A stretch of DNA of 64,000 nucleotides, from NCBI RefSeq assembly GCF_011397635.1, contig NC_064774.1, positions 1,769,449 to 1,833,448 on the forward strand. Reading direction: 5' to 3'. The notes below the pieces were generated by a model. It was not told the origin of the DNA and ran no database searches. It saw nothing but the letters and a program-made list of their open reading frames with translations. The DNA is from Epinephelus fuscoguttatus. Its lineage: Eukaryota; Chordata; Actinopteri; Perciformes; Serranidae. Positions 31,490 through 43,447 of the stretch are shown here, one piece after another (the first letter of the stretch is position 1; each line of letters begins with the position of its first letter). The position numbers and the translations under genes are program-made.

Positions 31490-34400
31490 AGGTGAACACA
31501 CAAGAGCGCAACTTGGGCCGCATTTTTCTGCTTGTGCTTCTGCCGAAGCACTCTGACCCTCCTCCATCTCTCTCTCCAGTAACTCGCCGGCACCGGCCGC
31601 TTGTTCTGGGTCAATTCCACGTGAGATTTCCGAGATTCACCCTTTTGGTTTCCATTTAGCTGAAAACTTTTTTTTTCTTACTTAGTAACAGATGTGATTT
31701 CAAGTGTAGCGAAGTACAATATGTCAATACCTCAATACCTTTTACTCAAGTAAAAGTAAAATTACAGATTTCAGAAACTACTGAAAAAATGACAAATTAC
31801 ACAAAAAACAACTCAATTACAGTAATGTGAGTAAATGTAATTAGTTACTTCCCACCTCTATATATATAAGTGTGTGTGTGTATATAGGCCTTGACCTTGA
31901 AGGATTAATGTTCCACTATATCCATAAAGGTACTTTCTATGATGCAGGAGGGTATTAGGGCCAATGAAAAACCATGAAACATTACTACTGCAATTTACTA
32001 CTGCAGGAAGCTTGACCACGAAATTCTCAAAGGCATGTTTAGCACAATCCCAATGCACTTGGCAGGAGGCACCTTACTGTGATCTGGCTGTGACACTTGG
32101 TTCACGTCAATAGAGACCATCATGTCTTCTTGTGTGCACAGAAAGTGGGGGGACAAAAAGTCTTGTTGTCCACCCTATTCAGGCACCAATGTTGCTGATG
32201 TTAGCTTAAAGGGATAGTGCACCCAAAAATGAAAATTCAGCTATTATCTACTCACCCATATGCCGACGGAGGCCTTGGTGAAGTTTTAGAGTCCTCACAT
32301 CCCTTTCGGAGATCGGCGGGGGGAGCGGCTAGCACACCTAATGGCTGATGGTGCCCCAGACTAACGTCCAAGAACACAAAATTGAATCTACAAAGTATCT
32401 CCATACTGCTCATCCGTAGTGATCCAAGTGTCCTGAAGCCCCGACATAAAAAGTTGTTTGGAAAAACATCATATGAACTCTGTTTTCAGCCTCACTGTAG
32501 TCTGTAGCTCTGACTGCTTCTCTGTGCTCCGCGCTCACGTGTGCGCGCTCAGGGTGATCAGTGATCTCTGAAGAGCAGCAGTCTCGTCAGTACTGATGTC
32601 CAGATTCTCAAGTGCAGGCATCGCCAATTCCCAGTCTGAGCAGCAAAGACTTTCCTCATCCGTTGGCATTGCTTTGCATTTTGCAGCTGGCTGAGGGTTA
32701 GGCTCATGAGCTGCGGCGGCTGCTTCGTCCAGTAGCCTGAGTTCCGTCCGTATACTCGGGCTCAGACAAATACGGCTCAACAAAGAAATGCTGTTCCTCC
32801 TCAATTTCAAAGTCTTCAGACATGTTGGGCTGTCCTTTGCTAAAAGACTGTAGTGCAAATTATCTTTTAGCCACTGTGGTTACTGCTGTTTCCCCGCAGG
32901 ACTTCCGCGGCACTAACGCGCTCGGTGTGTCCTTAGCGTTAATTATAACAGCCAACGTGCACAGGCTCGGGCCGGGTCGGGCTGAATTTTTTGGGCCTGA
33001 TCTAAGCTCTAAGTCTCATAGAGCAGACTCTAAGTTATGTTTAGTTGTTTCTAGACTTTTTAAATTCTTCTTCTCTTTGTAGTTCACAGACGAGTGAAGC
33101 GCAGTCCTCAGGTCCCAGCTGTGAGTCTATGAAGAGTGATGTATCCATGTATGAGCCACTCAACTTTAAGAGAAGACGGTAATCCTAAATTTTGTGCACC
33201 ATTATTAAATAAATTAATATTTGTAGGTAGAGCAGCACATTCTCACTCCGACCTCGTCACATACTTTCCACATCCACATATGACGTGCAAGGTACCCTGG
33301 GTGTGTTGGTTGTTGATGCTCTGGGACACCATGTAAAGTTCTGCCTGTTACATGCATTGTCTTCTTTCAAAATACACTTCTGTTTTCACAGGAAATTTCA
33401 CGTTAACATACAGTCTCTTTCAAAATAAAAGCATACGTTGGTACAACACTTTGAATTGACATTGTTTTTCCTTCAACAATAAAAACACAAGGTTAGGTTG
33501 AGGAAAAAACAACAGGGTTTGGCTTTAGAATCTTACAGGATGTGAACACTGCTCTCTCAGGTGAAAGTTGTTCGTCCGTGTCCCGCCACATTTCCCCCTG
33601 ACGCTGCTGGGCGTGTAACAGCAACTGGCCACATATCATGCTGATGTTAAAGAACGCCCTTTTTCGTAGGTTTCTGACACTGCAAGTCACTGCCCATGCG
33701 TCGGATTTTGACGACTTCGGAGTGAGACTGGGCTCGTTATAGATGTGCTCTTGGTTGCTGACTAAGTTACTGAGTAGATGCAAAGGTTATACATAAATAA
33801 AAGGATTTCTCTAAATAGATCACGGACAAGTGAAGCTGAGTCCTCAGGTCCCAGCTGTGAATCTATGAAGAGTGATGTATCCATGTATGAGCCACTCAAC
33901 TTTGGTGTTAAGAGAAGACGGTAATCCAAATAACCATTAATAACATTTCTAGGTTATAGATGTGTTCTTGATTGCTGAATGAGTCTCTGAATAGATGCAA
34001 AGGTAATACATAAATTAAAGATTTCTCTTTTTCTTTTTAGTTCACAGTCGAGTGGCAATGAGCCCACAGCTCCCAGTGTTGTGTCTATGAAGAGTGACGT
34101 ATCCATGTACGAGCCGCTGAACTTTGGTGTTGAAACTACACAAAGGTAATTTAATTTCATGTATTCAGTTTGCAGGTTGCAAAACATGAGGCACACCTTA
34201 CTGCATTTCTTTGTTAAAGCCTACCCTGATCAGACAGAGCACCTTTTGCTGTTTGCTGCATCCTGCCTAGAGCGACGTTGAAAGTGAGCTAATGTTGTTG
34301 CACGCTACCACTTATCATCGCCACTACAGAAGGAACAGCTTTTAGATCATCTAATTGGACAATGGAAAAACCCCAAAGGTGTCTGTCTTGTTATGCTTAC

Positions 34401-37400
34401 ATGCTGGCAATACCTGTGGCCATAGGAATGATGTTTGTCGGTTGTCCGTCCGATTCTTGTGAACACTGTATCTCAAAAATGCTTTAAGGGAGTATCGTCA
34501 AATTTGGCACAAACATCCACTTTGAGTCAAAGATGAAGTAAAATTTGGCGTTCAAAGTTTAAGGTCAGTGTAGCCCTGTCTGTCGCATTCTCATGAATGT
34601 GGTATCTCAGGAACACTTTGAGGGAATTTTTTCTACTTTGGCACAAACATTCACATGGACTCAAAGAAGAACGGATTAGAATTTGGTGGTCAAAGGTCAA
34701 AGTCAGTGACATTGCGAACGTCCCATATTGTTAATGCGATATCTTAAGAACGCATCGAGGGAATTTTTTCAAATTTGGCACAAACATTCACTTGGACTCA
34801 ACGATCAACTGATTAGAATTTGGTTGTCAAAGGTCAAGGTCACTGTGACCTCACAAAATATGTTTTTGGTCATAACTCAAGAATTCATTCGTTAATTACA
34901 ACAACATTTCACACTAATGTCTGACAGGATAAAATGATGAAGTGATGACATTTTATATCTAAAAGGTCAAAGGTCAACTTTACTGTGACATGGGTGCTTT
35001 GTGCTACTTAAATTAGCAGCTAACAAGAGTCTGCTGCTTCACAGCTGCTTGATCTTTGTTTCAGCTTCTTCAGCAGAAACACTCCTATCTCAGTTTTCAC
35101 GATATTGAGACCTAATTTTATATATTTGGTGATTTTTTTTTTACATTGTTTAAATTTGGCGAGGTGGTGATCTTGCATTTAAAGCATACTAAAATCAGCA
35201 ATTCCGTCTTTTAAGAAGTTTGTCATACTTAAAATGTAATAAATTATAAAACAGAAAATGAACAAAAAAAGTTTAAATATGCACGCTGTAGCCATTCAGA
35301 ACTTAGACTGCTCTGTATAAAGGAACACAAGCTGTAGTGAAAATTAAATTATCTACTACCCAGTAAAAGTAAATGCATGCTATTGTGTTACAGGAATTAT
35401 TTCCTGCCTGTACGAATGAACACAAGATGTAATTGTCCAAGTGTGTTGACTTTTTGAAATAAATGGAAATAATGACCCAAAAACTGAAAACATGCACAAC
35501 GGTGGCCCCAAAACTGTACCCGGTACACATCTGACAGGACTAACGTAGTCATTTGTTGTTCACCCTACAGCGAGCTGACTGGGGAGCTGTCCAGCTGTTC
35601 CATGTGTCTGGAGGTTTTGAGGGATCCAGTCCGTTTAACCTGTGGACACTGGTCATGCAGACTGTGTTTCAGCTCGGATTGCACCTGCACAAAGTGTGAG
35701 AAGGAACTCAGAAAAGATCCGGAACACCAGAGGGAGACTGGTAAGTTTAATTAGGCCAAGATTATGTGTCTGCTTGTGCTGTTTACAAGACCTAGCTAAA
35801 ATTATTTGATATTAACCACTCATTTATTATTGGAATTTCTGGGATTTGCAAGCATGCATTTGATTGTTTCAGGGGGCAGCCATCTCTTGAGAGCAAAGAA
35901 GAATCTTAAAGAAGCAATTCAAAAGAAATTCACTCTGACATCTGAAGGTAATGGTGACCAACAGAGCTCCCTAAACAGCATCTACACAACACTTCACATC
36001 ACCACTGGAGAGAGTGAAGGGCCACATGATGAACATTCATTCAGACTCATCAAACCTAAACGACCTTCAGAATTTATCAGCCTCAGTGACATCTTCAATC
36101 CTTTGCCTGGCCAAGAGAAACCCCACAGAACGGTCCTAACAAAGGGTGTTGCGGGCATTGGAAAATCATTTTCCGTGCAGAAATTCATTCTTGACTGGGC
36201 CGAGGGGAGAGAAAATGAGGACATTGACTTCATTTTCAGTCTTGCTTTCCGAGAGCTGAATTTGAGTACAGATAATAAAAGCTTGCAAAAGCTCCTGACT
36301 GAATTCTATCCTACGATCCATGATCATGATCTCTCAAAAGATTTCACCAAAGCCAAAGTTGTAGTGATCCTGGACGGCCTGGATGAAAGCAGACTTCAAC
36401 TGGACTTCAGGAACAAGAAGGTAACATCAGTCAGTGAAGTAACATCTGTGGGGAATCTTCTAGCAAACCTCATCCAGGGTAACCTTCTTCCTAATGCTAA
36501 CGTGTGGATAACGTCCCGTCCAGCAGCAGCCAATCAGATCCCTGCAGGCTTTATCGACATGGTGACGGAGATAAGAGGGTTCAGTGACCCACAAAAAGAA
36601 GAATACTTCAAGAGGAGATTTAGAAATGACCCAGGCCTCGCTGACAGGATCATTTCACACATTCGCTCTTCACAGAGTCTCGACATCATGTGCCAGATCC
36701 CGATCTTCTGCTGGATTTCTGCCGTGTTATTTCAGGAGATCTTTGGAGGAGGAGATGAGAAAGCTGAAACTCCTCAAACTCTAACAGAGATGATGGCATA
36801 TTTCCTGTTTGCCCAGACAAAATGCAGAAGCAGAAAATATGACCAGAAGACAGAGGAAAACAAAGAGAGCCTTCTGAAGAAACACAGAGAATTTCTCCTG
36901 AAACTCGGCAAGCTTGCGTTTGTTCACCTGCAGAGGAACAGTCTCATCTTCTATGCTGAAGATCTGGAAGACTGTGGCATCGACGTAGAAGAGGCAACCA
37001 TCTGCTCTGGATTTTGCAACACAATTCTGAGGGAAGAACAAGTCTTTTCGCAGAAAAAGGTCTTTTTCTTTGTGCACCTGACCATACAGGAGTTCTTTGC
37101 AGCTCTGTTTGTCTATGACTGTTTCACAAACAACAACACAGAAGAGCTCGGCAACTTCCTCGATCTGAAGGACAAAGAACATACTTTACTTGATCTTGTA
37201 AAGATGACAGTTGACAAAGTGTTGGAGAAGAAGAACGGCCACCTGGACTTCTTCCTGCGATTCCTCCTTGGCCTCATGGTAGAACCCAACAGAAGAGTCC
37301 TTGAGGGTCTGCTGACATTGACAGATCCAAGCCAAGGTACTGACAAGAAAATCTTGACTTACCTCAAAGCCATCCGAAGGAAGGCCCTCTCTCCAGACAG

Positions 37401-40394
37401 CTGCATGAACCTCTTCCAGACCATGGTTGAGATGAGAGATCACAGAGTCAAAGATGAGATTCAGGAATATCTCAAATCATCAGATCGTTCCAAAACTGAG
37501 CTGACTCCACTGCACTGTTCTGCATTGGCCTACGTGTTGCTGGTATCGAAGGATCATCTGGATGTGTTGGACTTGAAGAGTTACAACACATCAGACGAAG
37601 GCAGAAGGAGGCTGATACCAGCTGTGAGGATCAGCAGCAAGGCCATGTAAGTTTACCTTCCCTGTATTATGTAACATAATCTGGTTGCGGTATGTTGATT
37701 TTATCATCTCTGCTAAGCTATGGTGGAGATTTGTCTGTCTGCACCTGATCTCACAAATGATTGGACCAATCATTCTAATAATTTGTGTCCACATATATGA
37801 CTGTATGCTCAAGGACCTCCCATGGTTGCGGTGATTCCCAACTGCTGAAAAACCTGTTTAATTAAATGTTTTATACCACCATTGACTGCTGACTCTTCAC
37901 TCTCACAGCAACTGGTACGGGCCACATGTTTTCCAGAAATTGTCTTGGCTAAAAACAACAAGCCTTACTATCTGTTGCAGGCCTATATCAGAAATTGAAA
38001 TCATAGACAAGTTTGGTCTCAATCTGAACCGCAGCATCTGCAGATTAATTTTGTTCCCGATACAAGATGAATAAGTTCCCCTTTTTTTTCTTTTCATCGC
38101 CATTTTGACTGTAAGGAAGCTGGGAGGGACAATTCTGCATGTCATGGCTGAGACCTGACTATGTTCCGACTGGCGCATATTTTTACTGGCCTCTAGGACG
38201 ATACTGGAGCACGCTGCGCCATGTCTGCTGCAATTTCAAGAATTGTCTTAAGCGGCCATGATCAGCCCGGGTGGTTGCTTGGCTGCCTTGGAGAGATCTG
38301 CACTCCACTGTGTATATTGTGCCTTTTTCTTTATCCTTAAAACCCTTTAACGCTATTTTCCATCTCTAGACTAGCAGACTGCAAAGTGACTGAAGAGTCA
38401 ATCCAGCATCTGGCCTTTGGCCTCAAGTTCCCCTATTCACCTCTAAGAGACCTGGATCTGAGCAACAATGACCTGAAAGACTCAGGAGTAAAGCTGCTCT
38501 GTGAGGGACTGTCGAGTCAATACTGCAAACTGAAGACACTGAGGTATTTATTAGATGTTTACACAGCAGAACTCATTCTTTGTACAGTCTCTGACTGCTG
38601 CTCCTTCAGGCTGAGCTGGCCATGATGCTCCCTGCATTAGATTCTACTTCTACCATCAAACTGGTGAAACTTCATTTTCTAGCCGCTGCTTTTTATTGAT
38701 GCTGCCACAACGACATCACATAAGTACCGAATTCTGCTCAAGGGCTGCTCATCAATTTATGCCAGCCTTCTTTAGATTCACTCAAGGATGCAAGAAACTC
38801 ACTACTGGTGCAGTTGCTTTATATAAATGCATCTTGAACCTGCATGCTAATTAACCAAACACTTTGTTTTCACAGGTTGTCAGGTTGTCAGGTCACAGAA
38901 GAAGGCTGTGTTGATCTGGCTTCAGCTCTACGGTCCAACCCCTCCCATCTGACAGAGCTGGACCTGAGCTACAACAATCCAGGAGACTCTGGAGAGAAGC
39001 TGCTCTCTGAGCTGAGAGAAAATCCACAATACAAGCTCAACATACTCAAGTGAGTACAACGCTAGAGTACCAGATTTTTGACTTTTCCACTGAACTGAGA
39101 AAAAGTGCTACTGGACTACCTCTACAAATGCACAACAGTAAGATGGAGTGTATGACCAACAGTAAAACTAGTCAAGGGTGTACTCAAGGGCAGTGATGGC
39201 CAAATGAAGCCTCATGAACCATTTTCTTTGTTTTGTGAGCCCACTAGATGGCACTCTCCTTTCAACAAAGGGTTGAAAGCAAACTGAATTGCCTTTCCTT
39301 GAGCCCTTTTCTTTAAACCAAGAGCGCCATCCACTGGGGTCAGAAAAGGGCTCATGAGGCTTCATCTGGCCATCACTGTTCTAGGGCACCCTATCATCAG
39401 CCTGAATTCTGATCAAATGTAGTAATGTACAGTTGCACTACAGGTTGGATAACACCAACCGTAGATTTATATACGATGGATTCACAATAGACACATCTGA
39501 TACTCTGATAGCAGAAGGCTCTGAGAGCAACACGTTGTCCTTTAAATCGCTCTTGGTCTGATCATAATTTTTCTTCACAGTGTTGAACATGGTGGAAGTC
39601 ACCGGATGAGAACGAGATTCAAGAAATGTAAGTATCTGTGTAAATGCTGAACATTTAAAGAATGTTGTGACCACAGTGATGGATCATGATTTCAATGAAC
39701 TGGTGAACATCAGAGGAACAAGAATATTGACGATTCTTACTGGAGGAAAGGCAGTCTGGACAGAAAACATGACTTCTTCTTCATCACTCCCTGAGTGGAG
39801 TGCTGCCCAGCGATATTAGTACAGTCTATGCTTTTAACATGAAGTGTTTTCTTACCTCCAGATGCCTGTGAGCTCACGTTGGACCCCAACACAGCCCACA
39901 AGAACCTCCTTCTCTCTGAAGGGAACAGAAAGGTGACATGGGTGCAAGAGGAGCAGCCATATCCCCATCACCAAGAAAGGTTCGATAACTGCCAACAGGT
40001 GCTGTGTCAACAGGGTCTAGATGGGCGTTGCTACTGGGAGATGGAGGTGTTGGAGCCCTTCACCATGGGGTTAACGTACAGAAGCATTGGCAGGAAAGGT
40101 GATGTGGATGATTGCAAGCTGGGATGCAACGACAGGTCTTGGTGTTTGATTTGCTCTGATGAAGGTTGTTTTGTTCTGCACTGCAATGAGAGCGTCAGTG
40201 TATCTTCCCTCTGCTCGCGCTCCAGTCGGGTGGGGGTGTACCTGGACTGGCCAGCTGGGACTCTGTCCTTCTACAGAGTTTCCTCTGACAGTTGGACCCG
40301 CCTCCACACCTTCAAAGCAACGTTCAACGAGCCCCTCTATCCGGCTGTTGAACTTTACACTCATTCCTCTGCACTTTTTTGTCACATTACTTAG
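27781..40394 (+). CDS. NLR gene 1: RING-FISNA-NACHT-LRR-B30.2 receptor (NLRC3-like), complete, 10 exons
   Basis: Predicted cytoplasmic innate-immune receptor of the fish-expanded NLR-C group. Exons are 27781-27845, 33083-33178, 33819-33920, 34041-34145, 35571-35740, 35873-37646, 38370-38543, 38876-39049, 39581-39627 and 39862-40394. Every junction is GT-AG and in phase, giving 1079 aa without a stop. Order: a basic start ([13 protein letters not shown]), three [18 protein letters not shown] repeat exons (residues about 22-122), a C3HC4 RING (about 132-165), FISNA (about 190-260), NACHT with Walker A GVAGIGKS at 271-278 and Walker [12 protein letters not shown] at 342-352, two 58-residue LRR exons (771-886), a short linker and B30.2 (PRY-SPRY, from [13 protein letters not shown]). 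The first exon is the least certain: it fits by phase and position but lies 5.2 kb upstream across an intron full of transposons. RING suggests E3 ubiquitin ligase activity; B30.2 suggests ligand binding. Both roles are inferred from family. Confidence 0.85.
27990..28100. repeat. CA/TA compound microsatellite
   Basis: Alternating purine-pyrimidine runs (CACACA, TATATA, GTGTGT) directly left of a Tc1 insertion at a TA. Confidence 0.85.
28110..28826 (-). mobile_element. Internally deleted Tc1-like element A (717 bp)
   Basis: The termini CACTGAACAAAAATATAAAC and the inverted TTATATTTTTGTTCAGTG are flanked by TA dinucleotides at 28108-28109 and 28827-28828, the Tc1/mariner target duplication. 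The size is about half that of a full Tc1 element. Confidence 0.88.
28431..28808 (-). pseudogene. Truncated Tc1 transposase, C-terminal part
   Basis: The 125-residue frame keeps the second catalytic Asp context (LQHDNARLH) and the DDE tail ([13 protein letters not shown]), but the helix-turn-helix DNA-binding half and the first Asp are missing. It cannot encode an active transposase. Confidence 0.85.
28829..28968. repeat. (TA)n microsatellite
   Basis: About 140 bases of TATA with short CACA and GCGTGTG interruptions lie between the Tc1 element and the next TIR element, which used TATATATA as its target. Confidence 0.85.
28969..31860. mobile_element. 2.9-kb non-autonomous TIR element in NLR gene 1 intron 1
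   Basis: It begins CAGAGGTGGAAAAAGTAC and ends GTTACTTCCCACCTCTA, imperfect inverted termini. An 8-base TATATATA flanks both sides (28961-28968 and just after 31860), but this sits within a TA microsatellite, so the duplication is not diagnostic. It contains internal TACTCAAGTAAAAGTAAAA words, a (GTTA)n run near 30018, a CTTT run near 30398 and a long (CA)n at about 31410-31488. No transposase frame. Confidence 0.6.
32207..33020. repeat. Fragments of two dispersed fish DNA elements
   Basis: Starts TTAAAGGGATAGTGCACCCA and continues as a GC-richer stretch with no plausible gene. The right end (about 32970-33013) is the inverted counterpart of the terminus at 21147. Neither element has two clear ends here. 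Confidence 0.45.
33083..34145 (+). repeat. Three tandem copies of the N-terminal repeat exon of NLR gene 1
   Basis: Exons 33083-33178, 33819-33920 and 34041-34145 each encode a Ser-rich lead, then [18 protein letters not shown] or a close variant. All start in phase 1-of-3 and end in phase 2, so any number can be spliced together in frame. The introns before the second and third share TTATAGATGTG(T/C)TCTTG and GATGCAAAGGT, which shows that exon plus flank were duplicated. This repeat is typical of fish NLR-C proteins. Confidence 0.8.
33229..33736. mobile_element. About 0.5-kb MITE between N-terminal repeat exons
   Basis: The left terminus has GAGCAGCACATTCTCACTCC, and the right terminus inverted reads GAGCCCAGTCTCACTCCGA. 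It sits in the intron between the first and second repeat exons of NLR gene 1, which explains why that intron is longer than the next one. Confidence 0.6.
34405..34990. repeat. Dispersed repeat carrying nuclear-receptor half-sites, copy 2
   Basis: Homologous to the repeat at 23742-24366. It has internal ~100-120-base periodicity around AATTTGGCACAAACATTCAC and TTTGGTGGTCAAAGGTCAA. It carries a second exact AGGTCACTGTGACCT at 34837-34851. It lies in the intron before the RING exon. Confidence 0.7.
35571..35740 (+). CDS. RING-finger exon of NLR gene 1
   Basis: Encodes [18 protein letters not shown] then WSCRLCF and CTKC, that is C-x2-C, x11, C-x-H, x2, C-x2-C, x6, C-x2-C. All eight zinc ligands of a C3HC4 RING are present, although the gap before the last pair is short. 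The [14 protein letters not shown] wording resembles TRIM-type RINGs. It is joined in phase to the NACHT exon 132 bases downstream. Confidence 0.8.
35873..37646 (+). CDS. FISNA-NACHT exon of NLR gene 1
   Basis: One 1774-base exon encodes the fish-specific NACHT-associated domain ([21 protein letters not shown]), the NACHT ATPase with an intact P-loop (GVAGIGKS), Walker B (ILDGLDES), a sensor-type [11 protein letters not shown], and the winged-helix/NACHT-associated helices down to [14 protein letters not shown]. All signature motifs are intact, so nucleotide binding is expected. Confidence 0.92.
37647..38369 (+). other. Intron between NACHT and first LRR exon of NLR gene 1
   Basis: Contains a segment (about 37960-38150) that matches, in reverse complement, about 58600-58770 in the other NLR gene; shared words include GGTCTCA, GCATCT.CAGATTAAT and TTGACTGTAAGGAAG. 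This may be an ancient interspersed repeat or intron sequence common to both NLR copies. Confidence 0.45.
38370..39049 (+). CDS. Two LRR exons of NLR gene 1
   Basis: Exons 38370-38543 and 38876-39049, each exactly 174 bases and phase-matched, encode ribonuclease-inhibitor-type leucine-rich repeats ([20 protein letters not shown] and [20 protein letters not shown]). Few LRR units is usual for B30.2-bearing fish NLRs. Confidence 0.88.
39191..39378. mobile_element. 188-bp palindromic MITE in NLR gene 1
   Basis: Starts CAGTGATGGCCAAATGAAGC and ends GCTTCATCTGGCCATCACTG, a long imperfect inverted repeat extending through CCTCATGAACC / GGGCTCATGAGG. Imperfect 8-base flanks (CTCAAGGG and TTCTAGGG) are compatible with a hAT-type insertion. 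Confidence 0.75.
39862..40394 (+). CDS. B30.2 (PRY-SPRY) exon of NLR gene 1
   Basis: Terminal coding exon. PRY part: [24 protein letters not shown] hallmarks: [35 protein letters not shown] and [15 protein letters not shown] (the fish equivalent of FTEPLYPGF). It is preceded by the 47-base linker exon at 39581-39627, as in other NLR-B30.2 genes. Confidence 0.92.
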
Positions 40395-43381
40395 CTCAGT
40401 TAACACATAGCTAATTAAACTTTCACTGCAATCACAAACAAAGGTGTTGATTTGCATGTGGATAGTTGGGACGTGTCCAATACAATCAATCAAAGACCTA
40501 CTAGAGGTAGTCAGACAGAGAGCCATCTCGCTGATTGTTCAGGCTTGTAAATTAGTGATTGCACCCTCAGAATGAGGTATCACTGTGTTTTTACCGTCAC
40601 ATTTTCTTTTGCCATGTGCTTAAGACCGCAGGCCAACAACACCAGTAGTGTGAAGCAAAACCGACTGTTACCAGACAGGCTCTCACTTTGTATTCCAAAG
40701 GAAAAAGAGGACATTATGTCCTGGTTAAAAAAATGTTCTTTAAATAACAACTTTGCTAACATGGCAAGAACCACACTGGATAGCCAAACAGCTTGTGTAA
40801 CACAAGCTAACCTCCCAGTGCAGAGTGATGGAGGTATTTACGGTGGATCTTCACCAATGTGAAACACATGCACAACATTAAGAAAAAATGCTGCAAAGTG
40901 AGGAAATACAAATACAGAAACATTCACTGAGGAAAACTGGTGACTCTCTTCAAGGGAGAGAGAGATCTGGCCAAAAAGTTGCTAGACATGCTAGGTAAGG
41001 TGGCTAAATCTAGCAAGATAGTTGCCAAGTTGGCAGCAATGCATATGCTATGGGCCCATAATTTGCAAAGCCCTACATCGACGCAGAGCCTACGTCACAG
41101 GTACGGCATTGATTCAGTGCAGAAGTATAAATCCCACCTTAGCGCTGTAGCTGAAGAGAGGCATGGGAATGTGCATAATGTCACATTCTATGGAATTTCC
41201 CTGGAAACATTTTTCAGAGTCCTTTACAGAGAATTCAGTCCACAGGCTCCGAGAAGCAAGTGAGAAAGTCGGGGAAAGTCATGTTTTTTAGTTGTGTTAC
41301 AACAACGTGTTGAACAGAAAGAAGAGGAACGTCGATATGATAATGCTCAAAAATACTTTTTTTTTTACGCATATGTAGCATGTAACAGTGACAAACACAA
41401 ACACACAGAATGGTTTTCCTTTAAGATTCAATCATAGAAATTATATTTTTAACAGCAGCAGTGGTGATTCTTCTTCAAATACTTTGGTACAATATAATGT
41501 TCTGTAATGTATCCTGTGTAATATATCTCCTAAAATGTAAAATACGTCGCCATAAAGCACTTTTGCAACGTCGAGCTGCTATGAGCGTTTGTGCATTAGT
41601 GAAAGAGAGAAAGTGATCACGAACACGTTAGCTCGGGTTTCAAACATGTCTCTACTAATCTCAAAACCAAACCTACACCCTCGCCAGCCTCGTCTCCAGA
41701 AACCTGTTGCTCCTGTTTTCATTTTTATTTTTTTTTCACCCCATGCTATTATCTCACATAAAAGGCTAAACGTATCTCGGCAGTCAGGAGCTGCGGGTAT
41801 GGTTCTGACCATGTAAGATTCAACCAAAGAAACATTTAAATTGCCCCTATGTGATGGTCCGACAAGCTGTCAGAGTAAGCATTGAGCCCACACTGTAACT
41901 AACTGCACTCCCTGAAGAAATATTATGTTTATGGAGAAATGAAAGAGTGATTCCAGAGAGAAGCAGACAGAGGGGTCTACAGTCTGTGTTTGAAGGATAT
42001 ATCCAGGATGTCAAACTGACTCAGCAGCAACAACAGGTTAAAAAGACAAAGATAGTTAGAAGCTAAAGCCGAACTATAGGCTACAGATCACAGTGTAAAA
42101 GTGAACCACCACATCACTGCTGATCGCCACACAAGACAATGAATATAAAGGGAAACTTTGCTGATACTGAACCAGCTGTGTGGCATCACAGTGTGTGCAG
42201 ACAGATTTGCAACATTTAAATCATACCGGTCTGATCATCTTCAGGGTTTTTATTAAGTTTTAGTCGTTCATGTTTGTCCAACTTATATGTGTATAAGTTT
42301 AACCATTCAACTTTTAGTTTTATGTGTGATCGAATAACTTTGAACTGTGGTAAAGTTTTACATTTTGTTGTTGTCAGTGAGTGACAGTTTAGTGCACATA
42401 GTGTGTGATTGTGTACACAAGCAGATAAATACACTGTGGACATGAGTAGTTGACTGTATTATTCTTTTTAAGTATAGGTGTGATGTGTCTTTTTAAACGT
42501 TTCATTTAAGTAAGAAGCTGTCTTTTATTATTTTTCCACTCAGAATATTTTATGCTTCAACATATTTATTTGCTCCTTCTCATGTAGTGTCTATATTCTA
42601 TAGGGCCAGATACATCTGTGTTTAGACTCTGTATCAGTGATCAATGAATCATTTGTTTGTAAAGCAAATAATACATTAAGCTGCTCTTTCCTTCCCTCAA
42701 AGTGCTCGACACCATCAACTTTCAGTAACGTAGCTTAAATTTATGCACCTAAATAAATCCGTACCTTGCATTTGAGCTTTTCGTCATGTTTTGCTTTCAT
42801 TTTGATGTTTCCAATTGTTTCTCATTGTTTTCATGCAGCCGGTCAATAACAATAAAGGTGTTTCCTGAACTACTTCCTAATCACAATCGGTGTGGACCAC
42901 GTGATGGCTCAAGTTGTTTCCCCTTTTGTTGACAAATAGCAGTGGGCCTGCAAAAACAGAAGAAAGTTCTGGGTCTGACTTTAATATACGCAGTGTTTTA
43001 TGAAAGAAGATCTTCTTGCAGTAGAGTGGACTGAGTATTCAGTGAAGTTCTTTTGTTTTGTGACTCTTTTTTAAAGTAATTTTGGAACGGCTCTTTTTTT
43101 AGAGCCAGCTCTAATGATTGGGCAATCCACTGTGATGGGTATCCCTGCTGTCCAAATCTGTTTTTCATACCCATTCTGATGATTTAATGCTAAAATGTGG
43201 GTGCACCGTCATGAAACCAAAAAATAGAAAGTTCATCCTTTTGGATTGGAACGTCAATTAATGTTTAAGGAGCATCAAATTATCTCCATCTACTGGTGAC
43301 TAAAAGTAACTACAACAACACTGTGTTTAAAACACACAATAACAACAAAGTACAACAGTTGACAAAAGTCCTTTTGTAGCA
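40395..43381. other. Interval between the two convergent NLR genes
   Basis: No recognised gene. A 107-codon + strand frame at 40940-41263 (MTLFKGERDLAKKLLDMLGK...) and a 96-codon frame at 40572-40862 have non-repetitive composition, but I do not recognise either; they could be relics of a transposable element or chance frames. An AATAAA at 42851-42856 could serve a distant 3' end of NLR gene 1. Confidence 0.35.
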
Positions 43382-43415
43382 TTTATTTGAATCACCTCAC
43401 TATTATACGGTGTAT

Positions 43416-43447
<32 letters not shown>

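Noticed and set aside
31267-31659. Cys-Val and Thr-His rich frames near a GC-richer segment
   Set aside because: Dinucleotide repeat inside a non-autonomous TIR element; no splice-compatible exon.
32535-32858. 107-codon minus-strand frame with acidic and Leu-rich sequence
   Set aside because: Lies inside fragments of dispersed elements, shows no known domain, and has no splice-site support.
35571-40394. Separate TRIM gene (RING plus B30.2) overlapping an NLR gene
   Set aside because: The RING and B30.2 exons are in phase with the NACHT and LRR exons between them, there is no B-box or coiled coil, and the B30.2 is reached through the usual NLR linker exon.
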